Assembly (NCBI RefSeq): GCF_017876625.1
Contig: NZ_JAGIOH010000001.1
Location: 6,283,501 to 6,347,500, forward strand
DNA length: 64,000 nucleotides
Source: Streptomyces syringium
GTDB lineage: Bacteria > Actinomycetota > Actinomycetes > Streptomycetales > Streptomycetaceae
Direction of reading: 5' to 3'
Positions 34,109 through 42,017 of this stretch are shown here, in pieces. A model generated the notes under the pieces. The model worked only from the letters and a program-made list of their open reading frames with translations, was not told where the DNA came from and did not search any database. The translations under genes and the position numbers were made by a program. Within the stretch, counting starts at the first letter, position 1, and the number at the start of each line of letters is the position of its first letter.

Positions 34109-35685
34109 CCTACTTACTGGGCGGACCGTTCCAACTCTGCGTCCTCGCCGTCTTCCTGCGCACCGCACCGGAGTTCCTCTGGCGCGCCCTCAGCACGACC
34201 GGCCGCTGCCTGGGGCCGTGGCAGCCCGGCGTCCCCGACCCGCGCCTCGAGCGGCCCGGCACGGCGGGCGAACCGGCCCACTTCTCGTACTGGTTCCGCC
34301 AGGTGTGGAAGGACATCGGCTCCGCCTCGCGCAGCGGAGCCCGCGCCGTCGAACACACCCTGACCAAGGAGTGGTACGGCCGGATCACGCGCAATCTGCT
34401 GCACGGCCGCCGCCCGGGCGGCTCCCGGGGGGTGAACGGCTTCACCCGCTGCGTCCTGTGGCTGACCGGCCTGGGCGTCGCCGTGGGCGCGGCCCTCGGC
34501 GCGGCCTGCACCGCCGGACTGTTCGCGGTCATACTGCTGATGCTCGCCCTGCTGGTCGCCGTGGTGTGCGCGGCCCTCGCCGCGACCGCCCTCGCCGCGC
34601 GGGCCGTGGAAAGAGCCGGGCTGCTCGCCCGCGGCGTCCGTATGAAGTGCCCCTACCCCGGCTGCTACCGGCCGATCGCCCTGCCGGTCTACCACTGCCC
34701 GGACTGCGGTGCCTCCCACGCCCGCCTGCGCCCGGGCCGCTTCGGCGCCCTGTGGCGGATCTGCGCGTGCGGCCGGAAGCTCGCCACCAGCCTTCCGGCC
34801 GGCCGCGACGCCCTGACCGGGCACTGCCCGCACTGCGACGAGCGGCTGCCCCGGAAGCTGGCCGCCGCGCGGATCGTCCACGTGCCGATCGTCGGCGGCA
34901 CGTCGTCGGGCAAGACGATGCTGCTGGCGGCCATGGTCGCCGGGCTGCGCTCCTGGGACCGGCGCGGTTCGCTGGAGGTGGAGTTCGCCACCGTCGAGGA
35001 CGCGCGGGAGCTCGACGCGCTCGACCGGCAGCTGGCCGGCGACGGCTTCGCCTACGCCACCACCGCCCGGCAGCCACGGGCCTTCATGCTGCGGGTCTCC
35101 CGCGGACGGCGCCGTCGGCTGCTGTATCTGTACGACCCGATGGGCGAGACGCTGCGGGACGCGAAGACGGTCCGCGAACAGCAGTACCTCGCGCACGCCA
35201 CCGGGGTCGTCATGGTCGTGGACGCGCTGGCCGAGCCCGGGGTGCGCGCCCGGCTGGGCGGCGACGACGCGCCACGGGCGGTCTCCGCCCGCCCCTCCCC
35301 GGAGGGCCCCACCGCCACGTACGACCGGCTGGCGGGGGAGATGCAGGCACTGACCGGCCGGCGCCGGCGCACCCCCGTCGCCACGGTGGTGACCAAGCGG
35401 GACGTCCTCGACCAGCTGGTCTCCCTGCCCGTGCCCGGTCCGCGCATCGACTCCTGGCTGGAGAGCATCGGGCTGGGCAATCTGGTGCGCGGCCTCGACC
35501 ACAGCTTCGGCCGCACCCGCTACTGGGCGGTCAGCGCCCACGCCGCCACGGGAGCGGACGCGCAGAGCGGTGAACAGCGCCGGGCGGCCGAGCCGGTCCT
35601 CTGGCTGCTGTCACAAACGGGACTTCCCGTAAGGAAGTTGCTCGCGGCCGAGGTCGCCGAGGCCCGTGGGGCGGGAAAACGCTGA
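34105..35685 (+). CDS. Membrane-anchored zinc-ribbon GTPase
   Basis: 526 aa, ATGA overlap with the GAP1-like gene. Codon 4 (34114-34116) is TTA. Two or three hydrophobic segments lie at about residues 112-160. Zinc ribbons follow (CPYPGC, CPDCG, CACG, CPHCD, about 178-248). The GTPase domain has P-loop GGTSSGKTM near 268, YDPMGE as switch II near 348, and TKRD near 432. It is parallel to the soluble GTPase at 30504 but fixed to the membrane. The pair probably forms a relay with the GAP1-like protein. Confidence 0.82.
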   Translation: MTYLLGGPFQLCVLAVFLRTAPEFLWRALSTTGRCLGPWQPGVPDPRLERPGTAGEPAHFSYWFRQVWKDIGSASRSGARAVEHTLTKEWYGRITRNLLHGRRPGGSRGVNGFTRCVLWLTGLGVAVGAALGAACTAGLFAVILLMLALLVAVVCAALAATALAARAVERAGLLARGVRMKCPYPGCYRPIALPVYHCPDCGASHARLRPGRFGALWRICACGRKLATSLPAGRDALTGHCPHCDERLPRKLAAARIVHVPIVGGTSSGKTMLLAAMVAGLRSWDRRGSLEVEFATVEDARELDALDRQLAGDGFAYATTARQPRAFMLRVSRGRRRRLLYLYDPMGETLRDAKTVREQQYLAHATGVVMVVDALAEPGVRARLGGDDAPRAVSARPSPEGPTATYDRLAGEMQALTGRRRRTPVATVVTKRDVLDQLVSLPVPGPRIDSWLESIGLGNLVRGLDHSFGRTRYWAVSAHAATGADAQSGEQRRAAEPVLWLLSQTGLPVRKLLAAEVAEARGAGKR

Positions 35686-35710
35686 CGGGCCCCACAGACC
35701 CGGTTAGGGT
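35683..35710 (+). promoter_or_regulatory. Candidate internal promoter before the vWA/PP2C/kinase genes
   Basis: TGACGG (35683-35688) and TAGGGT (35705-35710) with a 16-base spacer lie in the 61-bp gap after the membrane GTPase gene. They would allow separate expression of the downstream triad. Moderate match only. Confidence 0.35.
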
Positions 35711-35746
35711 CGACGCTGTCTGGAACGACGAGGGAGACCACCCCAG

Positions 35747-35896
35747 GTGACACCCGCATCCACCCGCGCACCCACCGGGGTGCCCACCCATACCGCGCGG
35801 CAACGCCGCGTCGTCCTGGGCCTGTTCGTCGCCGCGTCCGCCATGGTGGGTGGCGCGGCCGTGGCCATCGTCCTGCTCATGCTGAACGGAGGGTGA
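35747..35896 (+). CDS. 49-aa single-pass membrane peptide
   Basis: A GTG at 35747 opens a 50-codon frame ending with TGA at 35894-35896, preceded by AGGGAGA about 9 bases upstream. The peptide has a basic N-terminal half (TARQRR) and one membrane helix (VVLGLFVAASAMVGGAAVAI and on to LLML). It fits exactly between the membrane GTPase and vWA genes. Its stop lies 7 bases before the vWA start, and its last codons supply that gene's ribosome site. Probably a small subunit of the same system. Confidence 0.6.
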   Translation: MTPASTRAPTGVPTHTARQRRVVLGLFVAASAMVGGAAVAIVLLMLNGG

Positions 35897-35903
35897 TATC
35901 GAC

Positions 35904-36590
35904 GTGAGCGACATTCCCGGAGGCCCGATGGAGAACCGCCCGGTTCACTTCATCTGGATCCTCGACTGCTCGTACTCCATGTCCGGGGAGAAGATCGGGC
36001 AGCTCAACTACGCGATCCGGGAAGCGATCCCGGAGATGCGGTCGGTCGCCCACGACAACCCGGCGGCCCAACTGCTGGTGCGGGTCATGACCTTCTCCAC
36101 CACGGCGCAGTGGCACACGCCCGTCCCCGTCTCCATCGACGACTTCACCTGGCAGGACGTCCAGGTCGACGGCGGAACCAACCTGGGCGCGGCGCTCGCC
36201 CTCGCCGCCCGCGAGCTGGAGACGCCGCCCATGCCGCAGCGGGCGCTCAAGCCCGTGCTGGCCCTGGTGTCGGACGGCCAGCCCCTCGACGAGTGGCGGA
36301 CGGGCCTCAAGGCCATCGACGCGACGCCCTGGGGCAAGAAGGCCGTACGCGTGGCCATCGCCATCGGCCAGGACGCCGACCGGGGCGTGCTGCAGGAATT
36401 CCTCGGCAACCCCGAGCTGCCCGTTCTCGACGCGAACAGCCCCAAGCAGCTGGCGGCGGCGATCCGCTGGGCCTCGACCGCCGCGGTGAAGGCCGCCTCG
36501 CAGCCCGTCGCCGGCGGTCTCACCAAGGCCCCCGGGCCCGCGTTCGCGCCGCCCACGCTCGACGACGACGATGACGACGCCGTGTGGTGA
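35904..36590 (+). CDS. vWA-domain protein (TerY-like)
   Basis: 228 aa from a GTG at 35904. The MIDAS metal site is complete: DCSYSMSG (D-x-S-x-S) near residue 21, Thr in DGGTNLG near 90 and Asp in VSDGQP near 126. The tail DDDDDD is strongly acidic. It resembles TerY, the vWA member of the TerY-P phosphorylation triad; PP2C and kinase genes follow directly. It would bind a partner through Mg2+ or Mn2+ and may be the target of the kinase. Confidence 0.88.
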   Translation: MSDIPGGPMENRPVHFIWILDCSYSMSGEKIGQLNYAIREAIPEMRSVAHDNPAAQLLVRVMTFSTTAQWHTPVPVSIDDFTWQDVQVDGGTNLGAALALAARELETPPMPQRALKPVLALVSDGQPLDEWRTGLKAIDATPWGKKAVRVAIAIGQDADRGVLQEFLGNPELPVLDANSPKQLAAAIRWASTAAVKAASQPVAGGLTKAPGPAFAPPTLDDDDDDAVW

Positions 36591-37531
36591 GCGTGCCGCA
36601 CTGGGAAATCCTGCGGGGCAGCGTCCAGGGCCCCGCCAAGGCCCGCAATCAGGACTGGTACGAGACCGACGCCCCGGCTGACGACACCCTCGTCCTCGCC
36701 GTCGCCGACGGGCACGGCTCGGCCGCCTACACCCGCAGTCATCTCGGCGCGCGGTTCGCCGTCGACGTCTTCATCCGGTGCGGCCGGGCGTTCGCCGAGC
36801 GGGCGCGGGCGCCGGAGGACCTCCGCCGGCTGCGTCACGCGGCCGGCCACTGGCTGCCCCGGGAGATCGTGCGCGACTGGCAGGAAGAGGTCCGTCGGCA
36901 TCTGCGCGACCACCCGCCGGCCGACGCGACCGACGACAGCAAGGCCTTCCGCCCGTACGGCACGACGCTGCTGGGCGCCGTCCTCGTGCCCGGCCTCTTC
37001 GCCGCCTGGCAGCTCGGGGACGGCGACCTCATGGTCGTCGAGGCCGACGGCTCGGTCGGCGCGCCGCTCGCCCCGGCCGAGCCGGAGCTCGGGGACGAGA
37101 CGGAGTCGCTGTGCGCGCCCCGGGCGTGGGAGCTGATGCGGGTGCACTGGGCGCCCGTCGCGGACCCCGACCGGATGCCGCGCTGCGTCACGCTCTCCAC
37201 GGACGGACTGTCGAAGAGCTTCGCGGCCCAGGAGGGGTTCGTCCAGTTCGTCCGCGAACTGGGCGAACGGCTGGACACCGTGGGGGCCGACGCGATCCGC
37301 GAGGCCCTGCCGGGCTGGCTCGCCCACGCCGGAGGGTACTCGGGCGACGACACCACCGTCGTCGCCGCCTGGCGGCCACCGGCGGACAGTACGGACGAGA
37401 ACGCGGATGAGAACGCCGGGAACGGGGACCCGCGGGAGCGGCTCCGGCGGGAGCCGCCGCCCCCGCACGCCGCACCGCCGGAGAGCGCACATCCGCAGGA
37501 CGCACCACACCCTCACGAAACGGAGAATTGA
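36587..37531 (+). CDS. PP2C-type Ser/Thr phosphatase
   Basis: 314 aa from a GTG overlapping the vWA stop; a GTG one codon upstream at 36584 is also possible. Metal-binding motifs of PP2C are present: NQDW, VADGHGSAA near residue 43, LSTDGLSKSF near 203 and GDDTTVVAAW near 258. After about 270 the chain is disordered and rich in Pro, Glu and His. It should reverse phosphorylation by the adjacent kinase. The stop overlaps the kinase ATG (TGATG). Confidence 0.9.
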   Translation: MSVPHWEILRGSVQGPAKARNQDWYETDAPADDTLVLAVADGHGSAAYTRSHLGARFAVDVFIRCGRAFAERARAPEDLRRLRHAAGHWLPREIVRDWQEEVRRHLRDHPPADATDDSKAFRPYGTTLLGAVLVPGLFAAWQLGDGDLMVVEADGSVGAPLAPAEPELGDETESLCAPRAWELMRVHWAPVADPDRMPRCVTLSTDGLSKSFAAQEGFVQFVRELGERLDTVGADAIREALPGWLAHAGGYSGDDTTVVAAWRPPADSTDENADENAGNGDPRERLRREPPPPHAAPPESAHPQDAPHPHETEN

Positions 37532-38862
37532 TGTCCGGCATGCTCGACAACGGCGCCCGGCTCACCATCGACGACGGCCACGAAGCCGTCGTCACCGGGA
37601 TGCTGGGCGCCGGCGGCCAGGGCGAGGTCTACCGCGTCTCGACCGATCAGGGCGAGAAGGCGCTCAAGTGGTACTACCCGGCCTGCGCCACGGCGGAACA
37701 GCGCAAGATCGTCGAGGAGCTCGTCGGCCGGGACTTCGACGACGACCGCTTCCTGTGGCCCCAGTCGTTCGTCACCGGCCGGGGCGACGGCTTCGGCTAC
37801 CTCATGGACGTACGCCCCGACCGCTTCAAGGGCCTGCCCGCGCTGTTCCGCCGTCGGCTGCGCACCACCCCCCAGGCGCTCGTCACCGCCGGGCTGCACA
37901 TGGTCGAGGCGTACCAGGCGCTGCACTCCCGGGGCATCGCCTACCGCGACATCTCCTGGGGCAACATCTTCTTCGACCCCGCCACCGGCGACGTCCTGGT
38001 CTGCGACAACGACAACGCGGTGGTCGAGGGCGAGGCGAGCGGCATCTCCGGCACGATGGAGTTCATGGCCCCCGAACTCGTCCGCGGCGACAGCGGCGCC
38101 ATCCCCGGCACCCAGACGGACCTGCACTCCCTGTCCGTCCTGCTCTTCATGCTGCTGATGAACCACCACCCGCTCAAGGGCAAGGCGGAACTCGCCATCC
38201 GCTGCCTGGACGAGGCCGCCGAACGCAAGCTCTACGGCAAGAGCCCGCTGTTCATCTTCGACCCCGACGACCACCGCAACGCCCCCGACCCCACCGAACA
38301 GGGCACCGTCCTCGCCACCTGGGCCGCCGCGCCCCCGGCCCTGCGGAAGCTCTTCATCCAGAACTTCACCGAGGGACTGCGCGACGCCTCCCGGCGGGTC
38401 CGCGAGTCCCAGTGGCGGGACGCCCTGAGCGAGGTGCGCGACACGATCGTCGTCTGCGCGTCCTGCGGCCGTCAGAACATGACCGAGCCGCGCTCGGCCA
38501 CCGCCCGCGCCTGCTGGTCCTGCGGACGGACCCTGCTGCTGCCGCCACGGCTGGTCATCACCACGCCGCCGCCGCGCACCGAACGGCACGTCCGCCTCGG
38601 CCACGCCGCCCGGCTCCACGCCCACCATGTGCGGGCCGAGCCGCCCCGGCACGACTACACCGACGCCACCCTGGTGGCCGAGCTGACCGAACACCCCAAG
38701 AAGCCGGGGAAGTTCGGCCTGGCGAACCGCTCGGACGCGGCGTGGACCGCACGCCGCACCGACGGCACCTCACAGACGGTCGCCCCGGGCCAGACCCTGC
38801 CGCTGCGCTCCGGCCTCACGGTGAACCTCGCGGGCGCGGAGGCGGTCGTCCGGGGGGATTAG
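37531..38862 (+). CDS. Ser/Thr protein kinase with zinc ribbon and beta-rich C-terminus
   Basis: 443 aa from the ATG at 37531 (CGGAGAA site). The Gly loop GAGGQGEVY is near residue 26, the ATP-binding Lys is in ALKW near 47, and the catalytic loop is YRDISWGN near 139. The Mg-binding segment is CDND (DND where DFG is usual). Residues about 309-330 form a zinc ribbon (CASC...CWSC). The last 110 residues are beta-rich and resemble an FHA-like fold (FGLANRSDAAWTARRTDGTS). Altered HRD and DFG motifs keep the key Asp residues, so it is probably active. It is the last gene of the operon. Confidence 0.88.
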   Translation: MSGMLDNGARLTIDDGHEAVVTGMLGAGGQGEVYRVSTDQGEKALKWYYPACATAEQRKIVEELVGRDFDDDRFLWPQSFVTGRGDGFGYLMDVRPDRFKGLPALFRRRLRTTPQALVTAGLHMVEAYQALHSRGIAYRDISWGNIFFDPATGDVLVCDNDNAVVEGEASGISGTMEFMAPELVRGDSGAIPGTQTDLHSLSVLLFMLLMNHHPLKGKAELAIRCLDEAAERKLYGKSPLFIFDPDDHRNAPDPTEQGTVLATWAAAPPALRKLFIQNFTEGLRDASRRVRESQWRDALSEVRDTIVVCASCGRQNMTEPRSATARACWSCGRTLLLPPRLVITTPPPRTERHVRLGHAARLHAHHVRAEPPRHDYTDATLVAELTEHPKKPGKFGLANRSDAAWTARRTDGTSQTVAPGQTLPLRSGLTVNLAGAEAVVRGD

Positions 38863-38867
38863 GGTTT

Positions 38868-38903
38868 TTCAAGCCCGTCCGGGCGATTGAGGACGGGCTT
38901 GAA
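38868..38903. terminator. Operon terminator built from a dispersed-repeat copy
   Basis: A perfect 13-bp stem has arms 38868-38880 and 38891-38903 and a 10-base loop, directly after the kinase stop and a TTTTT run. The right-arm sequence of the dispersed element, with one extra G, forms the left side and loop (38872-38894). Confidence 0.8.
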
Positions 38904-38924
38904 CGGCTGAGCTCAGCCACATCC

Positions 38925-38985
38925 AGCCCGTCCGGCGTTTGAGGACGCGCCCGCAGGGCACTCGCCGCCGCAGGCGGCACAACGG
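38925..38985. repeat. Composite palindromic element (copy with tail)
   Basis: The 22-base arm 38925-38946 differs from 4068-4089 at one position. The hairpin-rich tail that follows is nearly the same as at 4090-4125. The left arm is missing. It lies between convergent gene ends. Confidence 0.8.
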
Positions 38986-39019
38986 CCCCGCAGCCGACGA
39001 TCCGCCGACCAGGCGAAGG

Positions 39020-39343
39020 TCACATGCCCAGGGCGCGCCCCAGCTCCTGGGCCAGGGCGAACGAGCCGCTCCCGGCCGCGGCCCCCACCGAGATCAGCTC
39101 CAGCCACTCCCGCAGCCGCCCCCGGTCGGCGGGCCGCCCCTCCTCGTCCGCCCGCACCAGCTCGCCCCGCAACAGTTCCGCCTCACCGGCCAGCGCCGGG
39201 CTCTCGGCACGCAACTGCCGCACCAACTCACCGGCCAGCCGCAGGGCATCGGCGGGCGACTGGCCGTAGTGCATCTCGATCTTCCCGTTGTCGCCGTAGT
39301 TGCCCGGCCCCGAGATGTTGCCGTGGAAGTTGTACGTACTCAT
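39020..39343 (-). CDS. Small helical protein with N-terminal Gly/Asn-rich motif
   Basis: 107 aa from the ATG at 39343, with GGAGGGAATCG upstream. Residues 3-28 hold a Gly/Asn-rich motif containing NISGPGNYGDNGKIE and ending YGQ. The remainder is a helical, Leu/Ala/Glu-rich domain (DALRLAGELVRQLRAESPAL, LREWLELISVGAAAGSGSFA). The motif is shared with the C-terminus of the upstream gene 39387-40874, which is 43 bp away on the same strand. This suggests interaction through homotypic beta assembly. I do not recognise the helical domain. Confidence 0.78.
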   Translation of the reverse strand: MSTYNFHGNISGPGNYGDNGKIEMHYGQSPADALRLAGELVRQLRAESPALAGEAELLRGELVRADEEGRPADRGRLREWLELISVGAAAGSGSFALAQELGRALGM

Positions 39344-39386
39344 CGATTCCCTCCGAGTGGCTGTGCGGGGTGGTCGTCCGGCGCGC

Positions 39387-40874
39387 TCACGGGTGCGCGC
39401 CGCCGCCCTGCTGCTGGCCCGCGCCCTGCTGCTGCCCGTACGCGTTGATCTGACCGTGGTTGCCGAAATTGCTCGGGCCCGTGATGTCGCCCGAGATGTT
39501 GTACGTCTGGGTGGTGATGACCTGCTGGGCGCGGTCGAAGTCACCGGTGTCGACGTTGTGGTCGCGAAGGAAGCGCTCGGTGGCGATCAGCACACCCTGC
39601 TGGAGCCGCTGGAAGATGTCCTGCGCGTCCGTGCGCTCCGAGTGACCCATGGCGTTCCAGTCCGACGCCCGCTCCCGCAGGCTGTTCAACGCCCCGTAGT
39701 CGTAGGCGGCGTGGTACTTGGTGATCTGCCGGCGCACCTTCTCCAGGTCCCGTTCGTACTGGTGCGAGGCCCTCCGCCGGTCCCGTGCCCGGCCCGGGGC
39801 GCCCCACAGGGCGCGCAGCGGGTTGGAGGACGGCTCCCGCACGACGGCCCACCACTGCTCGAAGCCGCCCAGCGGCAGATAAGCCACCGCGTGGAACCGG
39901 GACTTCGTCGGCGCCAGCACATACGCGGCCACCTCCCACGACAGCCTCGGATCCAGCAGCCGTGCCCGCAGATGCATCGACACCACCACATTGCCGCCCT
40001 CGCCCACCATCTCCAGGCTCAGATACGCGCGCATCCCCGCCCCCGACCGCACCACGGCGGACTGCACCAGCGGCGGAGGGATGCGGGGGAGGGGGCGCTT
40101 GAGGGGATCCGGCAGCAGATCGGTGCCGAGGTGCGGGACGTTCAACCCCCGGATGTAGAGCCGGTTCTGCGCGCGCAACCGCTCCAGGCCGACGATGTTC
40201 GCCATCTCCTTCGCCACATAGGTGTGGAGACTGACGGCGTCGAACGGCTTGATGGCCAGTTTCCCGCCGGAGGGTGATTCGGCCGGCCGCCCCACGTCGA
40301 TCGGCGCCCACACCACCTCTTTGATCTTCTGCCCGCTGCCGACGAAGGGGTTGGCGGACTCCGCCTCCGTGTCGTACGGCACGACGTTGGCCCGGCGCAG
40401 CGCCTTGAGGTAGTCCTCCGTCTCCCGCGGCGCGGGCGGCGCCAGCTTCTCGGGCTCGGTGGTGCCGCGATACACCTCCAACGCTGCCCGGCGCGCCTGG
40501 AACATGGCCCGGCACGCCACCACCCACGCGGCCACCACGACCGCGAGCAGCACGAGGAGGCACCCCACGGCGGCCGGCGGGGAGCCGTTGCCCAGCGAGA
40601 CGGAGATCCCCACGACCGCGGCCACCGCCCCGGCCAGCAGCAGCGACAGCGTGCGGTCCCGGGCCACGGCACGCTCCCGGGCCGCCAGCGCGTGCCGCAC
40701 GAGGGCGACGAGATTGATGCCCAGCGGCAGCCCCACGGCCTTGAGCCGGTCCGCCGTGAACTCGAACAGCACCTCGTCGGTGAAGTCCTCGTCGATGTGC
40801 GTCGTGGCGCACATCCGACGCGTCACCGCGTCGACGCGGTACTGCGGTAACGGCGGCAACTGCCGTGGTGCCAT
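39387..40874 (-). CDS. Two-TM protein with C-terminal Gly/Asn-rich motif
   Basis: 495 aa from the ATG at 40874 (GGGGGGA ribosome site). Two membrane helices lie at about residues 77-130 (SLLLAGAVAAVVGISVSLG and CLLVLLAVVVAAWVV). A large cytosolic part follows, with the charged helical segment QYERDLEKVRRQITKYHAAY near 388. Residues 457-482 carry the motif with NISGDITGPSNFGNHGQIN and YGQ, aligned with the N-terminus of the small protein downstream. The end is a Gln/Gly-rich tail. Family not recognised. It may be a membrane-acting effector or sensor that signals by its C-terminal motif. Confidence 0.75.
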   Translation of the reverse strand: MAPRQLPPLPQYRVDAVTRRMCATTHIDEDFTDEVLFEFTADRLKAVGLPLGINLVALVRHALAARERAVARDRTLSLLLAGAVAAVVGISVSLGNGSPPAAVGCLLVLLAVVVAAWVVACRAMFQARRAALEVYRGTTEPEKLAPPAPRETEDYLKALRRANVVPYDTEAESANPFVGSGQKIKEVVWAPIDVGRPAESPSGGKLAIKPFDAVSLHTYVAKEMANIVGLERLRAQNRLYIRGLNVPHLGTDLLPDPLKRPLPRIPPPLVQSAVVRSGAGMRAYLSLEMVGEGGNVVVSMHLRARLLDPRLSWEVAAYVLAPTKSRFHAVAYLPLGGFEQWWAVVREPSSNPLRALWGAPGRARDRRRASHQYERDLEKVRRQITKYHAAYDYGALNSLRERASDWNAMGHSERTDAQDIFQRLQQGVLIATERFLRDHNVDTGDFDRAQQVITTQTYNISGDITGPSNFGNHGQINAYGQQQGAGQQQGGGAHP

Positions 40875-40914
40875 GTGTCGTCCCCCCACTCCGGCCCCGT
40901 GCGTCAGGCGGCTT

Positions 40915-41748
40915 TCACCCTAGGGCAACGCGCTGCTCCCCGGCGTAGACATTCATCGAGGAGCCGCGCAGAAAGCCGACCAGGGTCATGCCGGTCTCCG
41001 CCGCCAGGTCGACGGCGAGCGAGGACGGCGCCGACACGGCGGCGAGAACGGGGATTCCGGCCATGACGGCCTTCTGGACCAGTTCGAAGGAGGCCCGGCC
41101 GGAGACGAGGAGGAGCACGTCGGAGAGCGGCAGCAGCCCCTGCTGGAGGGCGCGGCCGACGAGCTTGTCGACCGCGTTGTGCCGGCCCACGTCCTCACGG
41201 ACGTCCAGGAGTTCGCCGTCCCGCGAGAAGAGCGCCGCCGCGTGCAGCCCGCCGGTGCGGTCGAAGACCCGCTGTGCCTCCCGAAGCCGGTCGGGCAGAA
41301 CCGCGAGCAGGGCGGGTTCCAGCCGCATCGGCGTCGGCCCGTCGGTGATCGGCCAGCGCGCGGTGGTCCGTACGGCGTCCAGGCTGGCCTTGCCGCACAG
41401 GCCGCAGGAGGACGTGGTGTAGACGTTCCGTTCCAGGCTGATGTCCGGTACGGGCACTCCGGGCGCGAGCCGGACGTCCACGACGTTGTAGGTGTTCGCA
41501 CCGTCCTCCGTCGCGCCCGCGCAGTAGACGATGTTCGCCAGCTCCTCGGCGCTGCCGAGGACGCCCTCGCTGACCAGGAAGCCCGCCGCGAGCGCGAAGT
41601 CGTCGCCGGGGGTGCGCATGGTGATCGCGAGCGGCTTGCCGTTCAGCCGGATCTCCAGCGGCTCCTCGGCCACGAGGGTGTCGGGCCGGGTGCTGACGGC
41701 CCCCTCGCGAATGCGGATGACGCGGCGTTGTGCGGTGACCCGTCCCAT
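40915..41748 (-). CDS. fdhD: Formate dehydrogenase accessory sulfurtransferase FdhD
   Basis: 277 aa from the ATG at 41748. The catalytic CxxC is in TSSCGLCGKASLDAV near residue 116. The family signatures EEPLEIRLNG, MRTPGDDFALAAGFL, REDVGRHNAVDKL and LVSGRASFELVQKA are intact. FdhD moves sulfur from IscS to the molybdenum cofactor for formate dehydrogenase. No formate dehydrogenase or moco gene adjoins it, so the client lies elsewhere. Confidence 0.95.
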   Translation of the reverse strand: MGRVTAQRRVIRIREGAVSTRPDTLVAEEPLEIRLNGKPLAITMRTPGDDFALAAGFLVSEGVLGSAEELANIVYCAGATEDGANTYNVVDVRLAPGVPVPDISLERNVYTTSSCGLCGKASLDAVRTTARWPITDGPTPMRLEPALLAVLPDRLREAQRVFDRTGGLHAAALFSRDGELLDVREDVGRHNAVDKLVGRALQQGLLPLSDVLLLVSGRASFELVQKAVMAGIPVLAAVSAPSSLAVDLAAETGMTLVGFLRGSSMNVYAGEQRVALG

Positions 41749-41897
41749 GTCGATCAGTCCCGGTGCTGGTGGCGGCGGTGGACGGCTCATTGTCCCCGTG
41801 CGCCGCGCCCCCGGTCGGCCGCGCCCCGGCAGGTTGCCCGCGGAGTGACGTGGGCCTCATCCGACGCGGGGGCCCGGCGGGCGGCCCGCCACGTGGC

Positions 41898-41909
41898 TAC
41901 CGTTCGGTA
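41898..41909. promoter_or_regulatory. Short palindrome in the fdhD/aldehyde dehydrogenase divergent region
   Basis: TACCGTTCGGTA has 5-bp arms around TT and the form of many TetR operators. It lies about 110 bp before the aldehyde dehydrogenase ATG, in a 269-bp region otherwise without recognisable sites. Confidence 0.35.
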
Positions 41910-42017
41910 ATGCCCAAGGAGAACCGTCTGTAGTACGGCACGACCGCGCCACTTCCCCGCCCCGCGCTCCCCTTGCCTCCGGCAGGGGAGCCCCCGTGCA
42001 CGAGAGCGGAGACACCG

